NCBI GenBank assembly: GCA_947303255.1
Contig: CAMYXL010000031.1
Coordinates: forward strand, 1 to 35,528
DNA from: an uncultured Clostridia bacterium
GTDB lineage: Bacteria; Bacillota; Clostridia; Saccharofermentanales; Saccharofermentanaceae
DNA length: 35,528 bases
Reading direction: 5' to 3'
Shown: positions 13,585-22,674 of the stretch, in pieces
Layout: each line of letters starts with the position of its first letter
How positions within the stretch are numbered: the first letter of the stretch is position 1
Notes under the pieces: generated by a model
The model's input: the letters and a program-made list of their open reading frames with translations, nothing else
Told to the model about the DNA's origin: nothing
Databases searched by the model: none
Translations under genes and position numbers: made by a program

Positions 13585-16549
13585 CGGCAAAAAAGAAGTA
13601 ATGGGCGTTGTCCTGTTTTTCTGCGCCATTATTCTCGGCCTGATGTATTATCTGCCTGAGAAGATAACAGGTGTAGTCGGAAATTTTCTGAGATCAGTCG
13701 GTTTCGGATTCTTCGGCTATATTGCTATGATCCTTCCTTGCTTCCTGTTCTATGCTGCAATTGATCTTTTTATTGAGAAGAGAGAAAGAGTAGCTTTTAC
13801 GCGTGTTAAGGCAGCTGTACTTATCCTTGTTTGTTCCGCATCACTGTTTGCAGCTATCACTATGAACTTTGATCATTTCAGAGCTCTTTGTATCCCTGAC
13901 GGTAAAGAAACCCCGGCCGTTACCAAAGCTATACAGTTACTTTGGAAATCAGGTCTTGAAAAAGATCTTATCAGGGTTCCTGGTGAATCCGGTTTATTGA
14001 TTCCAGGCGGTCTCATCGGTGGCCTTATCGCCGTAAGTATCGAATCTGTATGTGGCAAGGTAGTTACAATCCTTATTATGATTGCTTTTACTTTGTCTCT
14101 GGTCATCCTTATTTTCCATGTTTCGCTCAAGAAGACAGCTCAAAGTCTTGGTAAAGCAGCAAAGAAAACATATGTAAATGCCAGACAGAATATGAACCGT
14201 AAGGGAAGACCTAACGCTTATAGGTCTGATATTCCTCAGCAAAGACCTGTTAATGTCAATACAGGTTATTCTCCGTTTGTAGCAGGCGGTGGTAATCCTG
14301 GTAAGCGTGATGTTCCGATCATAAACGGAAATGTCAGCAATGATCCTTATGGTCTTCCTGTTGAGTATGATTCCTATGACCCGTTCAATGTTCAGGCTAA
14401 AGCACCTATTGATCAGGCAACCGGTTTTTATAATTTCGGACAGGATCAGGCTCCTGGTCAGAACGTTCAGCCTCCGATGGAATTCGGTGACAGGACTATT
14501 TCCTATGGTGATAAGAAAGTCCCTGTAGGAGAACATGACAATTCTGCTGATTTTACATATAATTCTCAGCCTCATCATCTTCCTTACGATATCGTTAAGA
14601 AGCATGAGATGTATTCTTTTGATAAAGAAGATAAGCGTAATCAGAAAGAGTTTTATGACCTTTCGGATGACGGAAATAAAAGAGGATACTATGATCATTT
14701 TGAGCAGGGTATTCCACAAGCTGATGGTATAGACGCTCAGCAGGTTGATGAAGAAGCATTATATCTTTATGACTTCACGGATGAGGATGAGCCTTATGAG
14801 ATCGAAAATGATACTCCTGGTGTAAGAACTCCATATGTTCCGGTGGAAGTTACTGATAATCTGGGCAGCGATAATAATGTCAATGCTAAACCGAGGGGCA
14901 GCAATGTTGTTACAGCTGCAAATTCTGAAAAGGCACCTAAGAAGGATGATATTAAGATCAATGCAGTAGATGATCACGATAATTACAGTGTGATGGAAGG
15001 CCGAAAGATGGATACTTCTGTTGCAGTGAAGGGTGCATCTTCCGTTTCAGTTAACAGTATGAGTAAGAAACGTAAGAGGGGTACCAGATATGTACCTGCT
15101 CCTACTAATCTTCTTGATACTGAGCAGATGACAAAGAATCCGAAGAATGATGCAGAACTTAAAGCGAAAGCCAGAAAGCTTGAAGAAACACTCAAGAGTT
15201 TTGGAATTGATTCTAAGGTTGTTAATATCACTCATGGTCCGACAATTACCAGATTTGAGCTTACTATAGCAACTGGTACTAAGGTATCTAAAGTCCAAGG
15301 TCTTGCTGATGATATCCAGATGGCTATGGCTGCTATTTCAGTTCGTATTGAAGCACCTATCCCTGGTAAGAGTGCCATTGGTATAGAGATACCTAATGAT
15401 AAATCTACTGCTGTCCGTCTTAAGGGGCTTCTTGAGACACAGGATTTCAGAAATTCTCCTCCTTTGAATGTTGCTCTTGGAAGAGATATTCCTGGAAGAC
15501 CTATGTATTGTGACCTTGCAAAGATGCCGCACCTTCTTATAGCCGGTTCTACAGGATCAGGTAAGTCAGTTTGTCTTAACTCGATCCTCATAAGTATCCT
15601 TTGTAAGGCTTCTCCGGATGATGTAAAACTCATCATGGTAGACCCTAAGGTAGTTGAGCTTGCAATCTATAATGGTATTCCTCATCTTATCATGCCGGTT
15701 GTTACTGACATGCAAAAAGCAACTAATACACTTAAGTGGGCTGTAATTGAGATGGAAAGAAGATACTCTCTTTTTGCCGAGAATGCTGTTAGAGATCTTA
15801 ACGGATATAACGAAGTCTGTAAGATGGAGGGTGAACAACCGCTTCCTTTGATCGTTGTTATTATAGATGAGTTTGCAGATCTTATGATGGTAGCATCTAA
15901 AGAGGTTGAGGCTCAGGTATTAAGACTTGCAGCTAAAGCTAGAGCAGCCGGAATACATCTTATCCTTGCTACGCAAAGACCTTCTGTCGACGTAATCACA
16001 GGTGTTCTTAAGAATAACCTCCCTTCGCGAATTGCTCTTGCAGTTACATCCGGTGTTGACAGTAAGACTATTCTTGATCAGACGGGTGCAGAAAAACTTC
16101 TTGGACGTGGAGATATGCTTTACTCTCCTCAGTCCGCTCCAAAGCCGATAAGAGGTCAAGGCGCATTTGTTACGGATGAAGAAGTTGAGAAGATCGTCGG
16201 ATACTTAAAGAATCATTACGAACCTGAGTATGATGAAAATATCATGGATACCATTAATAACGCAGTTAACGGTTCTATGGATGCAGGTGGATCCGATGGC
16301 GGTTCTAAGGGTGATGATAGCGGAGAAGATGAGCTTCTTGAAAAAGCTGTTGATGTAATTATCGAACAGAAAGTAGCAAGTGTTTCTATTCTCCAAAGAA
16401 GACTTGGTATCGGATATCCTCGTGCCGCTCGTTTGATCGATGTAATGGAACAAAAGAAATATATAGGTCCGTTTGAGGGTTCAAAACCTCGTAAGGTACT
16501 TATTGATCCTACTCAGTGGCTGGAGATAAAGGCTAGAAACGGTAAATAA
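13574..16549 (+). CDS. ftsK: DNA translocase FtsK/SpoIIIE
   Basis: A 991-residue hexameric motor that pumps chromosomal DNA through the division septum. The N-terminal part (about 1-185) has four membrane helices. Residues of about 190-520 form a disordered, polar linker rich in Asp, Tyr, Gln and Pro, long for a Gram-positive SpoIIIE. The motor follows with Walker A GSTGSGKS, Walker B VVIIDEFAD and the ATQRPSVDVITG block. The C-terminal gamma winged helix (about 920-985, VSILQRRLGIGYPRAARLID) reads DNA polarity. GGGAGGTTAGGTT before the ATG supplies the ribosome site inside the Nudix gene. pncC begins directly after its stop codon. Confidence 0.96.
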   Translation: MANDGKKEVMGVVLFFCAIILGLMYYLPEKITGVVGNFLRSVGFGFFGYIAMILPCFLFYAAIDLFIEKRERVAFTRVKAAVLILVCSASLFAAITMNFDHFRALCIPDGKETPAVTKAIQLLWKSGLEKDLIRVPGESGLLIPGGLIGGLIAVSIESVCGKVVTILIMIAFTLSLVILIFHVSLKKTAQSLGKAAKKTYVNARQNMNRKGRPNAYRSDIPQQRPVNVNTGYSPFVAGGGNPGKRDVPIINGNVSNDPYGLPVEYDSYDPFNVQAKAPIDQATGFYNFGQDQAPGQNVQPPMEFGDRTISYGDKKVPVGEHDNSADFTYNSQPHHLPYDIVKKHEMYSFDKEDKRNQKEFYDLSDDGNKRGYYDHFEQGIPQADGIDAQQVDEEALYLYDFTDEDEPYEIENDTPGVRTPYVPVEVTDNLGSDNNVNAKPRGSNVVTAANSEKAPKKDDIKINAVDDHDNYSVMEGRKMDTSVAVKGASSVSVNSMSKKRKRGTRYVPAPTNLLDTEQMTKNPKNDAELKAKARKLEETLKSFGIDSKVVNITHGPTITRFELTIATGTKVSKVQGLADDIQMAMAAISVRIEAPIPGKSAIGIEIPNDKSTAVRLKGLLETQDFRNSPPLNVALGRDIPGRPMYCDLAKMPHLLIAGSTGSGKSVCLNSILISILCKASPDDVKLIMVDPKVVELAIYNGIPHLIMPVVTDMQKATNTLKWAVIEMERRYSLFAENAVRDLNGYNEVCKMEGEQPLPLIVVIIDEFADLMMVASKEVEAQVLRLAAKARAAGIHLILATQRPSVDVITGVLKNNLPSRIALAVTSGVDSKTILDQTGAEKLLGRGDMLYSPQSAPKPIRGQGAFVTDEEVEKIVGYLKNHYEPEYDENIMDTINNAVNGSMDAGGSDGGSKGDDSGEDELLEKAVDVIIEQKVASVSILQRRLGIGYPRAARLIDVMEQKKYIGPFEGSKPRKVLIDPTQWLEIKARNGK

Positions 16550-17056
16550 ATGAATACGTATTTTGATGATATTGATCTGAATAACGGACAGGGTCTGGCA
16601 CTTGAACTGGTCGAATTACTTAAGGAAAAGAAACTAAAGATCGGTTTTGCTGAAAGCTGTACAGGAGGCCTGATATCAGCAGGTGTTGTTGATATACCCG
16701 GTGCTTCCGAAGTTTTTTACGGAAGTATAGTTTCCTATGATAACAGCGTAAAGGAAAATTGCCTTAAAGTTTCTAAAGAAATCCTTCAAACCAAAGGAGC
16801 AGTTTCATATGAGTGCGCTAAAATGATGGCTGAAGGTGCAAGAAAAGCATTGAATGTTGATCTTGCAATATCAGTAACCGGTGTTGCAGGTCCGGGAGGA
16901 GGAACTCCCGAAAAGCCTGTTGGTACTGTTTTTATCGGATACGCAGATAAGAATGGTTCTGAAAGTATAGTCACTTTTTCGAAAGGTGACAGAAGTGATA
17001 TAAGAAAGGTTACATGCTTTAAGGCATATAAATATGCTTTAAGTAAGCTTGGTTGA
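16550..17056 (+). CDS. pncC: Nicotinamide-nucleotide amidase, stand-alone CinA C-terminal domain
   Basis: A 168-residue protein that deamidates NMN to nicotinate mononucleotide, recycling the NMN released by NAD-dependent DNA ligase. The motif AESCTGGLISAGVVDIPGAS and the block VTGVAGPGGGTPEKPVGTVFI are diagnostic. The N-terminal MoCF-like domain of full-length CinA is missing, as in E. coli PncC. The ATG follows the ftsK stop with no gap. In many Firmicutes full-length cinA sits beside recA; here a short version is separated from recA by murJ and a sirtuin. Confidence 0.92.
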   Translation: MNTYFDDIDLNNGQGLALELVELLKEKKLKIGFAESCTGGLISAGVVDIPGASEVFYGSIVSYDNSVKENCLKVSKEILQTKGAVSYECAKMMAEGARKALNVDLAISVTGVAGPGGGTPEKPVGTVFIGYADKNGSESIVTFSKGDRSDIRKVTCFKAYKYALSKLG

Positions 17057-17057
17057 T

Positions 17058-18659
17058 ATGAGCGAGTTGAATGACAATAAGAAAAAATCCGGTAAGAGCA
17101 TGGCGATAGCCACTGTTCTTGTTATGATCGGTCTTATGTTGTCCAAGGGAACAGGATTTGTTCGTGAACTCTTGGTTGGCGTTAAGTACCATCAGGATCT
17201 TTATCGTGATTCTTATTCTCTTGCTTTCTTGTTTCCTGATTTCTTCTTTAATCTGTTGATTGGCGGTTCTATTCAGGCAGCTATTACACCTTCTTTGGCT
17301 GCCAGGATAAATGACGGCAAGGAAAAAGAAGGTATCAAGGAAGTTAGTATATTCATTTCTGTTTTTTCAGTGCTGATGGCAATCGTCTGTACTTTGGGCT
17401 TTATCTTCTCGAAACAGCTGTTTGGTTTCTATGCTCCAAGCAATGCTACACCTGAGATGATCGAGCTTGCTTCTCATGCTGCAAGGCCACTTTTTATCCA
17501 GATATTCTTTATGATGCTTGCGGCTCTTTCCATCGGTATTCTTAATGCTTATAAGCGATTTGGTTCCACATCTTTCGGACCGACTATCTATAATATTTGC
17601 GTATTGCTTTCTATCGTTATATTTGCCGGCGACTCTCAGTTGAAACTTACTCTTTGCATGGTTGGTATTATGGGAGCTGCATTGATCTATTTCTTGTTTC
17701 AATTCATTGTCGGTTTCGACAAACTCAAGTTGTTCAGATTTATATTCCAACCAGCGAATAATGGATTTCGAAGACTTCTTAGAAGAGCCATACCTATATT
17801 GATCTCCGCTTCAATCGTTCAGATCAATACCATTACTCTTAACAGATTTGCAATGCAGATGGAGCAGGGAACAAACTATGCTCTTCGAAATGCTATAACT
17901 GTTTGGCAGCTTCCATATGGTATATTTGCAGTTGCTGTCGGTAATGTAATGCTTCCTTCTTTGGCTGCTTTGTATTCTTCTAAGAAATATAAGGAGGCGT
18001 CTGAACTTCTATCATCTAGACTTAAGACTGCCTTGTTTATGACTATCCCGTCAGCGGCATTTTTGTTCTTGATGAGTTCTGAAACAATAAGAGCTTTTTT
18101 CAAGTGGAATGCTTCTTATACTGAGGATAATGTCAAGAAGGGTGCGATCATATTATCAGGATTTGCAGTTGCGATCATTGCTCAGACCGGAGTTCTTATG
18201 TTTAACCAGGCATTTTATGCCATTGGTAAGACCAAAGCACCGCTTTTCGCAGGTCTTGTGAGTATGTTTACTAATCCGCTTTTCTGTTTGATCTTTGTAA
18301 GGTTAGTAGGTGCAGGTCCTATCTCCATGAGTCTTGCTTATTCGCTTTCAAGTTGTATACAATTAGGAATCTTGATCTGGCTTTATTGTTCTGACAGAAG
18401 ACTTGCACCAAGAAAGATATTGGGCTTTCTCGGTAAGAGTCTTATCTGTGTAGTAACTATGGTTTTGGTTCTCATAATCTTAAACAACTTTATTCCTGAT
18501 AGTGACAGAAAAATCATTCAGCTTGTAATTCTTGCCGTTAAGGGCGTTGCTGCAGTGGTAGTATATTTTACTACCGCATGTCTTATCAGAATGGATGAAG
18601 CGTTATATTGGATTCGTAGGCTTACTTCCAGATTTACTAGAAAAACAGCTGGGGATTGA
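17058..18659 (+). CDS. murJ: Lipid II flippase MurJ (MviN family)
   Basis: A 533-residue protein with about 14 membrane helices of the MOP superfamily. Conserved blocks include KGTGFVRELLVG in helix 1, PDFFFNLLIGGSIQAAITPSL (with the substrate-contacting Arg/Gly region), and AVGNVMLPSLAALYS in the middle. It flips lipid-linked peptidoglycan precursor to the outer face. The ATG at 17058 is chosen, one base after the pncC stop; a TTG at 17049 is also in frame. Last gene of the proC-to-murJ run; no strong terminator follows. Confidence 0.92.
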   Translation: MSELNDNKKKSGKSMAIATVLVMIGLMLSKGTGFVRELLVGVKYHQDLYRDSYSLAFLFPDFFFNLLIGGSIQAAITPSLAARINDGKEKEGIKEVSIFISVFSVLMAIVCTLGFIFSKQLFGFYAPSNATPEMIELASHAARPLFIQIFFMMLAALSIGILNAYKRFGSTSFGPTIYNICVLLSIVIFAGDSQLKLTLCMVGIMGAALIYFLFQFIVGFDKLKLFRFIFQPANNGFRRLLRRAIPILISASIVQINTITLNRFAMQMEQGTNYALRNAITVWQLPYGIFAVAVGNVMLPSLAALYSSKKYKEASELLSSRLKTALFMTIPSAAFLFLMSSETIRAFFKWNASYTEDNVKKGAIILSGFAVAIIAQTGVLMFNQAFYAIGKTKAPLFAGLVSMFTNPLFCLIFVRLVGAGPISMSLAYSLSSCIQLGILIWLYCSDRRLAPRKILGFLGKSLICVVTMVLVLIILNNFIPDSDRKIIQLVILAVKGVAAVVVYFTTACLIRMDEALYWIRRLTSRFTRKTAGD

Positions 18660-18694
18660 TCATCTTATTTGATTCCATTTGTAAGATCATCGCC

Positions 18695-18700
18695 TATAAT
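18695..18700 (+). promoter_or_regulatory. -10 element before the sirtuin gene
   Basis: TATAAT. Possible -35 elements are TTGATT at 18669 (20-bp spacing) or ATTCCA at 18672 (17 bp), neither good. The ribosome site AAGGAG follows near 18720. Confidence 0.45.
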
Positions 18701-18735
18701 AAATATATAACAATATTTATAAGGAGACGATTATT

Positions 18736-19473
18736 ATGGATAAGTACGAAGAACTCAATAAGATCATTAAAGAATCCGAGCATATCGTATTTTTCGGTGG
18801 CGCAGGCGTTTCTACGGAAAGCGGAATTCCGGATTTCAGATCAAAAGACGGCCTTTATAACCAACGTGATGTTGAATTTGATGCTTATTCACCGGAATAT
18901 CTTCTAAGCGTTTATTGTCTTGAAGATGAACCCAAAGTCTTCTTTGAATTTTACAGACAGAAGCTTAATGTTGATGGTATTGAACCTAACGAAGCCCATA
19001 AGATGCTTGCCAAGATGGAAGCAGCAGGGAAGCTAGATGGAGTTATTACTCAGAACATTGACGGACTTCATCAAAAAGCCGGAAGCAAGAATGTTCAGGA
19101 AGTTCACGGATCAACACTTAGAAATTATTGCAGCAGATGTCATAAGAAGTATCCTGCAGATTATATTTTTAATTGTGAGGATCAGATTCCGAAATGTAAG
19201 ATATGCGGAGGTGTCATTAGACCTGACGTTACACTATATGGTGAAGGATTACCACAAGATGCTTGGCGAAATTCAATAAAACTGGTTGATAAAGCAGATT
19301 GCCTTATAGTCGGCGGTACTTCATTGGTTGTTAATCCGGCTGCTTCATTAGCTATGGGCTTTAGAGGAAAGAACCTTATTGTAATTAATAAACAAGCTAC
19401 ACCAGCTGACAGATTAGCTACTTTGGTTTTCCATGAAAGTATATCTGCTGTTCTAAGTAAGATTGAGTTGTAA
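18736..19473 (+). CDS. Sirtuin, NAD-dependent protein deacylase (Sir2/CobB family)
   Basis: A 245-residue protein that removes acyl groups from lysine with NAD, releasing nicotinamide and O-acyl-ADP-ribose. NAD-binding GAGVSTESGIPDFR is at about 28-41, then TQNIDGLH, catalytic H124 in EVHGS, and the zinc-ribbon cysteines C132, C135, C154 and C157. The Y-x-x-R pair that marks desuccinylase (class III) sirtuins such as CobB is not seen; the sequence there is FYRQKL, so ordinary deacetylase activity is favoured. AAGGAG precedes the ATG. It sits alone between murJ and recA. Confidence 0.94.
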   Translation: MDKYEELNKIIKESEHIVFFGGAGVSTESGIPDFRSKDGLYNQRDVEFDAYSPEYLLSVYCLEDEPKVFFEFYRQKLNVDGIEPNEAHKMLAKMEAAGKLDGVITQNIDGLHQKAGSKNVQEVHGSTLRNYCSRCHKKYPADYIFNCEDQIPKCKICGGVIRPDVTLYGEGLPQDAWRNSIKLVDKADCLIVGGTSLVVNPAASLAMGFRGKNLIVINKQATPADRLATLVFHESISAVLSKIEL

Positions 19474-19579
19474 ATCTTCGAAAAATAGAATAAACGACAT
19501 AAAAATACATAACTGTCCCATTAATGAACGGCAAAAAGTCTACAATGATAAAAAAAGAGAACATGTTTGCTTTTGATTG

Positions 19580-19608
19580 TTGACAAAATAGAATCAAACA
19601 TCTAAAAT
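19580..19608 (+). promoter_or_regulatory. recA promoter
   Basis: Consensus TTGACA (19580-19585), exactly 17 bp, TAAAAT (19603-19608). Transcription would begin near 19615, directly before the SOS box. Confidence 0.88.
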
Positions 19609-19622
19609 CATAACAAAGGCGT

Positions 19623-19634
19623 GAACAAACGTTC
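19623..19634 (+). promoter_or_regulatory. LexA (SOS) box of recA
   Basis: GAAC-AAAC-GTTC, a full match to the Firmicutes LexA site GAACRNRYGTTC. It lies about eight bases downstream of the expected start point, so LexA bound here would block promoter clearance. No lexA gene is in the window. Confidence 0.9.
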
Positions 19635-19651
19635 TAATAGTGGAGGACAAT

Positions 19652-20776
19652 ATGGCTAAAAAGAATTCCGGTAAATCAAGTGTAACTCAAGTTTCAGCAG
19701 ATAATCATGAAGAGAGAAAGAAAGCTTTAGATGCTGCAATGGCGCAGATCGAAAAACAGTTTGGACAAGGTGCGGTTATGCGTTTGGGTGACCGCGGTGT
19801 TCAGGAAATCGAGACTATTCCGACAGGAGCTCTTACTTTGGATGTTGCTTTAGGAGTAGGTGGTGTTCCTCGTGGACGTATCATTGAGATTTTTGGACCT
19901 GAATCTTCAGGTAAAACTACAGTTGCACTCCATATTGTTGCTGAAGCGCAGAAGAACGGTGGTACATGTGCATTTATCGATGCTGAGCACGCTCTTGATC
20001 CTGTATATGCAGGTAAGATCGGAGTTGATGTTGATAATCTCCTTTTGTCACAGCCTGATACAGGTGAACAAGCTCTTGAGATTACAGAAACTCTTGTAAG
20101 AAGCGGTTGTCTTGATGTTATAGTTATTGACTCTGTTGCTGCTTTGGTGCCTAAGGCTGAGATCGAAGGAGAGATGGGTGATTCTCATGTAGGTCTTCAG
20201 GCAAGGCTTATGAGCCAGGCTCTTCGTAAGCTAGCTCCTGTTGTTTCAAAATCAAGTACAGTTTGTATCTTTATTAACCAGCTTCGTGAGAAAGTTGGTG
20301 TTATGTTTGGTAATCCTGAGACTACACCTGGTGGTCGTGCGTTGAAGTTCTTCTCATCTGTTCGTCTCGATGTTCGTAAGACAGAAACATTGAGAAGTGG
20401 AACAGACGTTATCGGAAGCCATACAAGAGTAAAGGTCGTTAAGAATAAGGTTGCTCCGCCATTTAAGGAAGCAGAATTCGATATCCTTTATGGTGAGGGT
20501 ATCTCAAATGAATCTTGTATCATTGATCTTGCTGTTGAGAATAATATCATTGAAAAGAGCGGATCTTGGTTTGCTTATAAAGGACAGAAGATTGCTCAGG
20601 GTAAGGATAATTGTCGTATTTATCTTAAAGAACATGACGAGCTCAGAAGTGAGATTGAAAAGCTTATCAGAGAGTCATATGAGCCTTGTGAACAGTTCAT
20701 CGTAGAAGACGAAGCAGAGGAATTTGATGATTCTTTGGATGAGAACGATGATGATATCCTTGGAATCGATATCTGA
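19652..20776 (+). CDS. recA: Recombinase RecA
   Basis: A 374-residue DNA strand-exchange ATPase and co-protease for LexA. Walker [10 protein letters not shown], the block [10 protein letters not shown], Walker [13 protein letters not shown], loop L2 region [22 protein letters not shown] and the acidic C-terminus ([16 protein letters not shown]) are typical. The ATG at 19652 is used rather than the upstream GTG at 19640, because GGAGGA (19642-19647) is the ribosome site. Controlled by the SOS box at 19623. Followed after nine bases by recX. Confidence 0.98.
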   Translation: MAKKNSGKSSVTQVSADNHEERKKALDAAMAQIEKQFGQGAVMRLGDRGVQEIETIPTGALTLDVALGVGGVPRGRIIEIFGPESSGKTTVALHIVAEAQKNGGTCAFIDAEHALDPVYAGKIGVDVDNLLLSQPDTGEQALEITETLVRSGCLDVIVIDSVAALVPKAEIEGEMGDSHVGLQARLMSQALRKLAPVVSKSSTVCIFINQLREKVGVMFGNPETTPGGRALKFFSSVRLDVRKTETLRSGTDVIGSHTRVKVVKNKVAPPFKEAEFDILYGEGISNESCIIDLAVENNIIEKSGSWFAYKGQKIAQGKDNCRIYLKEHDELRSEIEKLIRESYEPCEQFIVEDEAEEFDDSLDENDDDILGIDI

Positions 20777-20785
20777 GGTGATTAG

Positions 20786-21241
20786 ATGACGGATGATACT
20801 TTGTATTCAGCAATTATCTCTGAAACTATATCTCATATCGGTATTTCAAATCCTTCATCTGGAAAGATATATAAGTATTTAATTAATAAAGGATACGACA
20901 GCGGATTAGCGTCCGATGTCGTATCCGAATTAGTTTCAAGAGGATATATCGATGATAGAAAAGCTTCGAGAAGTGTTTTGTTGTTAAGGACCGGGAAGAA
21001 GAGGGAAAGCAGGCTTCTTTCTCTCCAAAGGCTTATTAATGCCGGTATTTCTGAAGCTGTTGCAGAGTCTGTTGTTTCTGATATGCCAAGTGATGAAGAA
21101 CTTATAGCTGAATTGTATGATGCTTCATTACCATATGGATTTGATATAAATGATGAATCTATGAGAAATTGTGCATTAAAGCTGGCAAAACAGCGTGGAT
21201 TTACCTTTGAACTTGCCCAAAAAGAACTCAAAAATAGATGA
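20786..21241 (+). CDS. recX: RecX, regulator of RecA
   Basis: A 151-residue helical protein that caps or dismantles RecA filaments. Recognisable by three-helix repeats: SGKIYKYLINKGYDSGLASDVVSELVSRGYIDD, then SRLLSLQRLINAGISEAVAESVV, and a last repeat ALKLAKQRGFTFELAQ. It is short, close to Gamma-proteobacterial RecX and well below the Bacillus form (about 260). GAGGTGAT overlapping the recA stop is its ribosome site, so expression should follow recA and the SOS response. Confidence 0.85.
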   Translation: MTDDTLYSAIISETISHIGISNPSSGKIYKYLINKGYDSGLASDVVSELVSRGYIDDRKASRSVLLLRTGKKRESRLLSLQRLINAGISEAVAESVVSDMPSDEELIAELYDASLPYGFDINDESMRNCALKLAKQRGFTFELAQKELKNR

Positions 21242-21270
21242 TTATATAGTTAGTTTGTCAAAGGATTGTT

Positions 21271-21300
21271 TTGTTGTAAAACCTTGCGTTTTGGTATAAT
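21271..21300 (+). promoter_or_regulatory. Promoter of rimO-pgsA
   Basis: TATAAT at 21295-21300 with a possible TTGTTG -35 at 21271-21276 (18-bp spacing). The GAGGTG ribosome site follows at 21312-21317. Confidence 0.55.
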
Positions 21301-21321
21301 TCAAAAATAGCGAGGTGCTTG

Positions 21322-22674
21322 ATGACGAAGGAACAGAAGAAAATCAATATTTCTATAATATCTCTCGGTTGTCCCAAAAATCTTGTTGACTCCGAGTGTA
21401 TGATATCTCTGCTTCAAGGCAGAGGTTTTTCTCTTGTTGAAGATATTAAATCGGCTCAAGTCGCTGTTATCAATACTTGTGGTTTTATTGAAAGTGCTAA
21501 GAAAGAAGCTATTGATACTATCTTAAGTGTTGCAGATCTGAAAAAGCCTAACGGTAACCTTGAATATATCGTTGTTACAGGTTGTCTTCCACAGCGATAT
21601 GATAAGGATATCCTTGAATCAATGCCTGAAGTAGATGCTGTTTTAGGTACTTCCCATTATAAAGATGTAGCAGAAGTTGTTCTCTCACTATATGAATCCG
21701 ATGCAGAAAATATCGATCTTGTTGATACGGCAGGAGGCATAGACCATCTCTTAGAAGACAGATATGTTTCCACTGGAAGTTATGCTTATCTTAAGATCGG
21801 AGAGGGATGCCGTAACAGGTGTTCATTTTGTGCTATCCCTTTAATTCGCGGAAACTATGTTTCCAGACCTATGGATGAAGTGTTGAAAGAGGCACAAAAT
21901 CTGGTGTCCCGTGGCTTTGAGGAAATCATCTTAGCTGCTCAGGATACAACTAATTATGGAATCGATTTTGACGGAAAAAGGCATCTTGTTGAGCTTTTGA
22001 AAGCTATTACTGCTATAGATGGTGATTTTGTTGTCCGTATTATGTACGGATACATGGATGGTATTGATGATGATCTTATTAATGAGATCAAAACAAATCC
22101 AAAGATCGCCCACTATATGGATATTCCTATACAACATGGTGATGACAATATCTTAAAGGCTATGAGAAGACGTGATGATGTCTCTAAGATCACATCGGTT
22201 TTATCAAAGCTCAGAAATGAAATCCCTGATATTATAATCAGGACTACAGTTCTTGTTGGTTTCCCTGGTGAGACTGAAGAAATGTTTAATAACCTTATTT
22301 CTAATCTTCAAAAGTGGAGATTTGACAGATTGGGCTGTTTTGCATATTCGCCTGAAGAAGGTACTGATGCATATGATATGCCTGATCAGATAGATCAAAA
22401 GACCAAGGAATATAGATGTTCTAAGGTCTATGAAGTTCAGAAAACTATTTCCGAAGAACTCAATAAAGGACGTTTGAATTCTACTGTCAAAGTGACTATT
22501 GATTGTATTTCGGATGATGGTATATTTTATAAAGGTCGAAGTTACGGCGAGGCGCCTGAGGTTGATCCGGAGATATTCGTTGCAGCTACAGATGACGAAT
22601 TGGAGATCGGAAAATCCTATTTGGTGCGTATTGTCGATAGTTCCGACTATGAATTAACGGGAGTAACTGTATGA
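21322..22674 (+). CDS. rimO: Ribosomal protein S12 methylthiotransferase RimO
   Basis: A 450-residue radical-SAM enzyme that adds a methylthio group to an Asp of ribosomal protein uS12. The N-terminal UPF0004 domain has the RimO-specific SLGCPKNLVDSE, NTCGFI and TGCLPQRY cysteine blocks for one cluster; the radical-SAM cluster is C163-x3-C167-x2-C170 in EGCRNRCSFC; a TRAM domain ends the protein. These blocks separate it from MiaB. The ATG at 21322 is four bases after GAGGTG. The stop overlaps the pgsA start (ATGA). Confidence 0.95.
   Translation: MTKEQKKINISIISLGCPKNLVDSECMISLLQGRGFSLVEDIKSAQVAVINTCGFIESAKKEAIDTILSVADLKKPNGNLEYIVVTGCLPQRYDKDILESMPEVDAVLGTSHYKDVAEVVLSLYESDAENIDLVDTAGGIDHLLEDRYVSTGSYAYLKIGEGCRNRCSFCAIPLIRGNYVSRPMDEVLKEAQNLVSRGFEEIILAAQDTTNYGIDFDGKRHLVELLKAITAIDGDFVVRIMYGYMDGIDDDLINEIKTNPKIAHYMDIPIQHGDDNILKAMRRRDDVSKITSVLSKLRNEIPDIIIRTTVLVGFPGETEEMFNNLISNLQKWRFDRLGCFAYSPEEGTDAYDMPDQIDQKTKEYRCSKVYEVQKTISEELNKGRLNSTVKVTIDCISDDGIFYKGRSYGEAPEVDPEIFVAATDDELEIGKSYLVRIVDSSDYELTGVTV

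Noticed and set aside
13994..14719. A 241-codon minus-strand open frame inside ftsK
   Set aside because: Antisense to the FtsK membrane and linker region; Ile/Arg-rich composition from the complementary strand; no start signals.
18660..18694. Hairpin from the pairing of ATCTTAT and GTAAGAT after murJ as a terminator
   Set aside because: Seven weak pairs, an 11-base loop and no T-tract.
19558..19570. GAACATGTTTG upstream of recA as a second LexA box
   Set aside because: The spacing between the half sites is wrong and the second half is not GTTC; only the site at 19623 fits.
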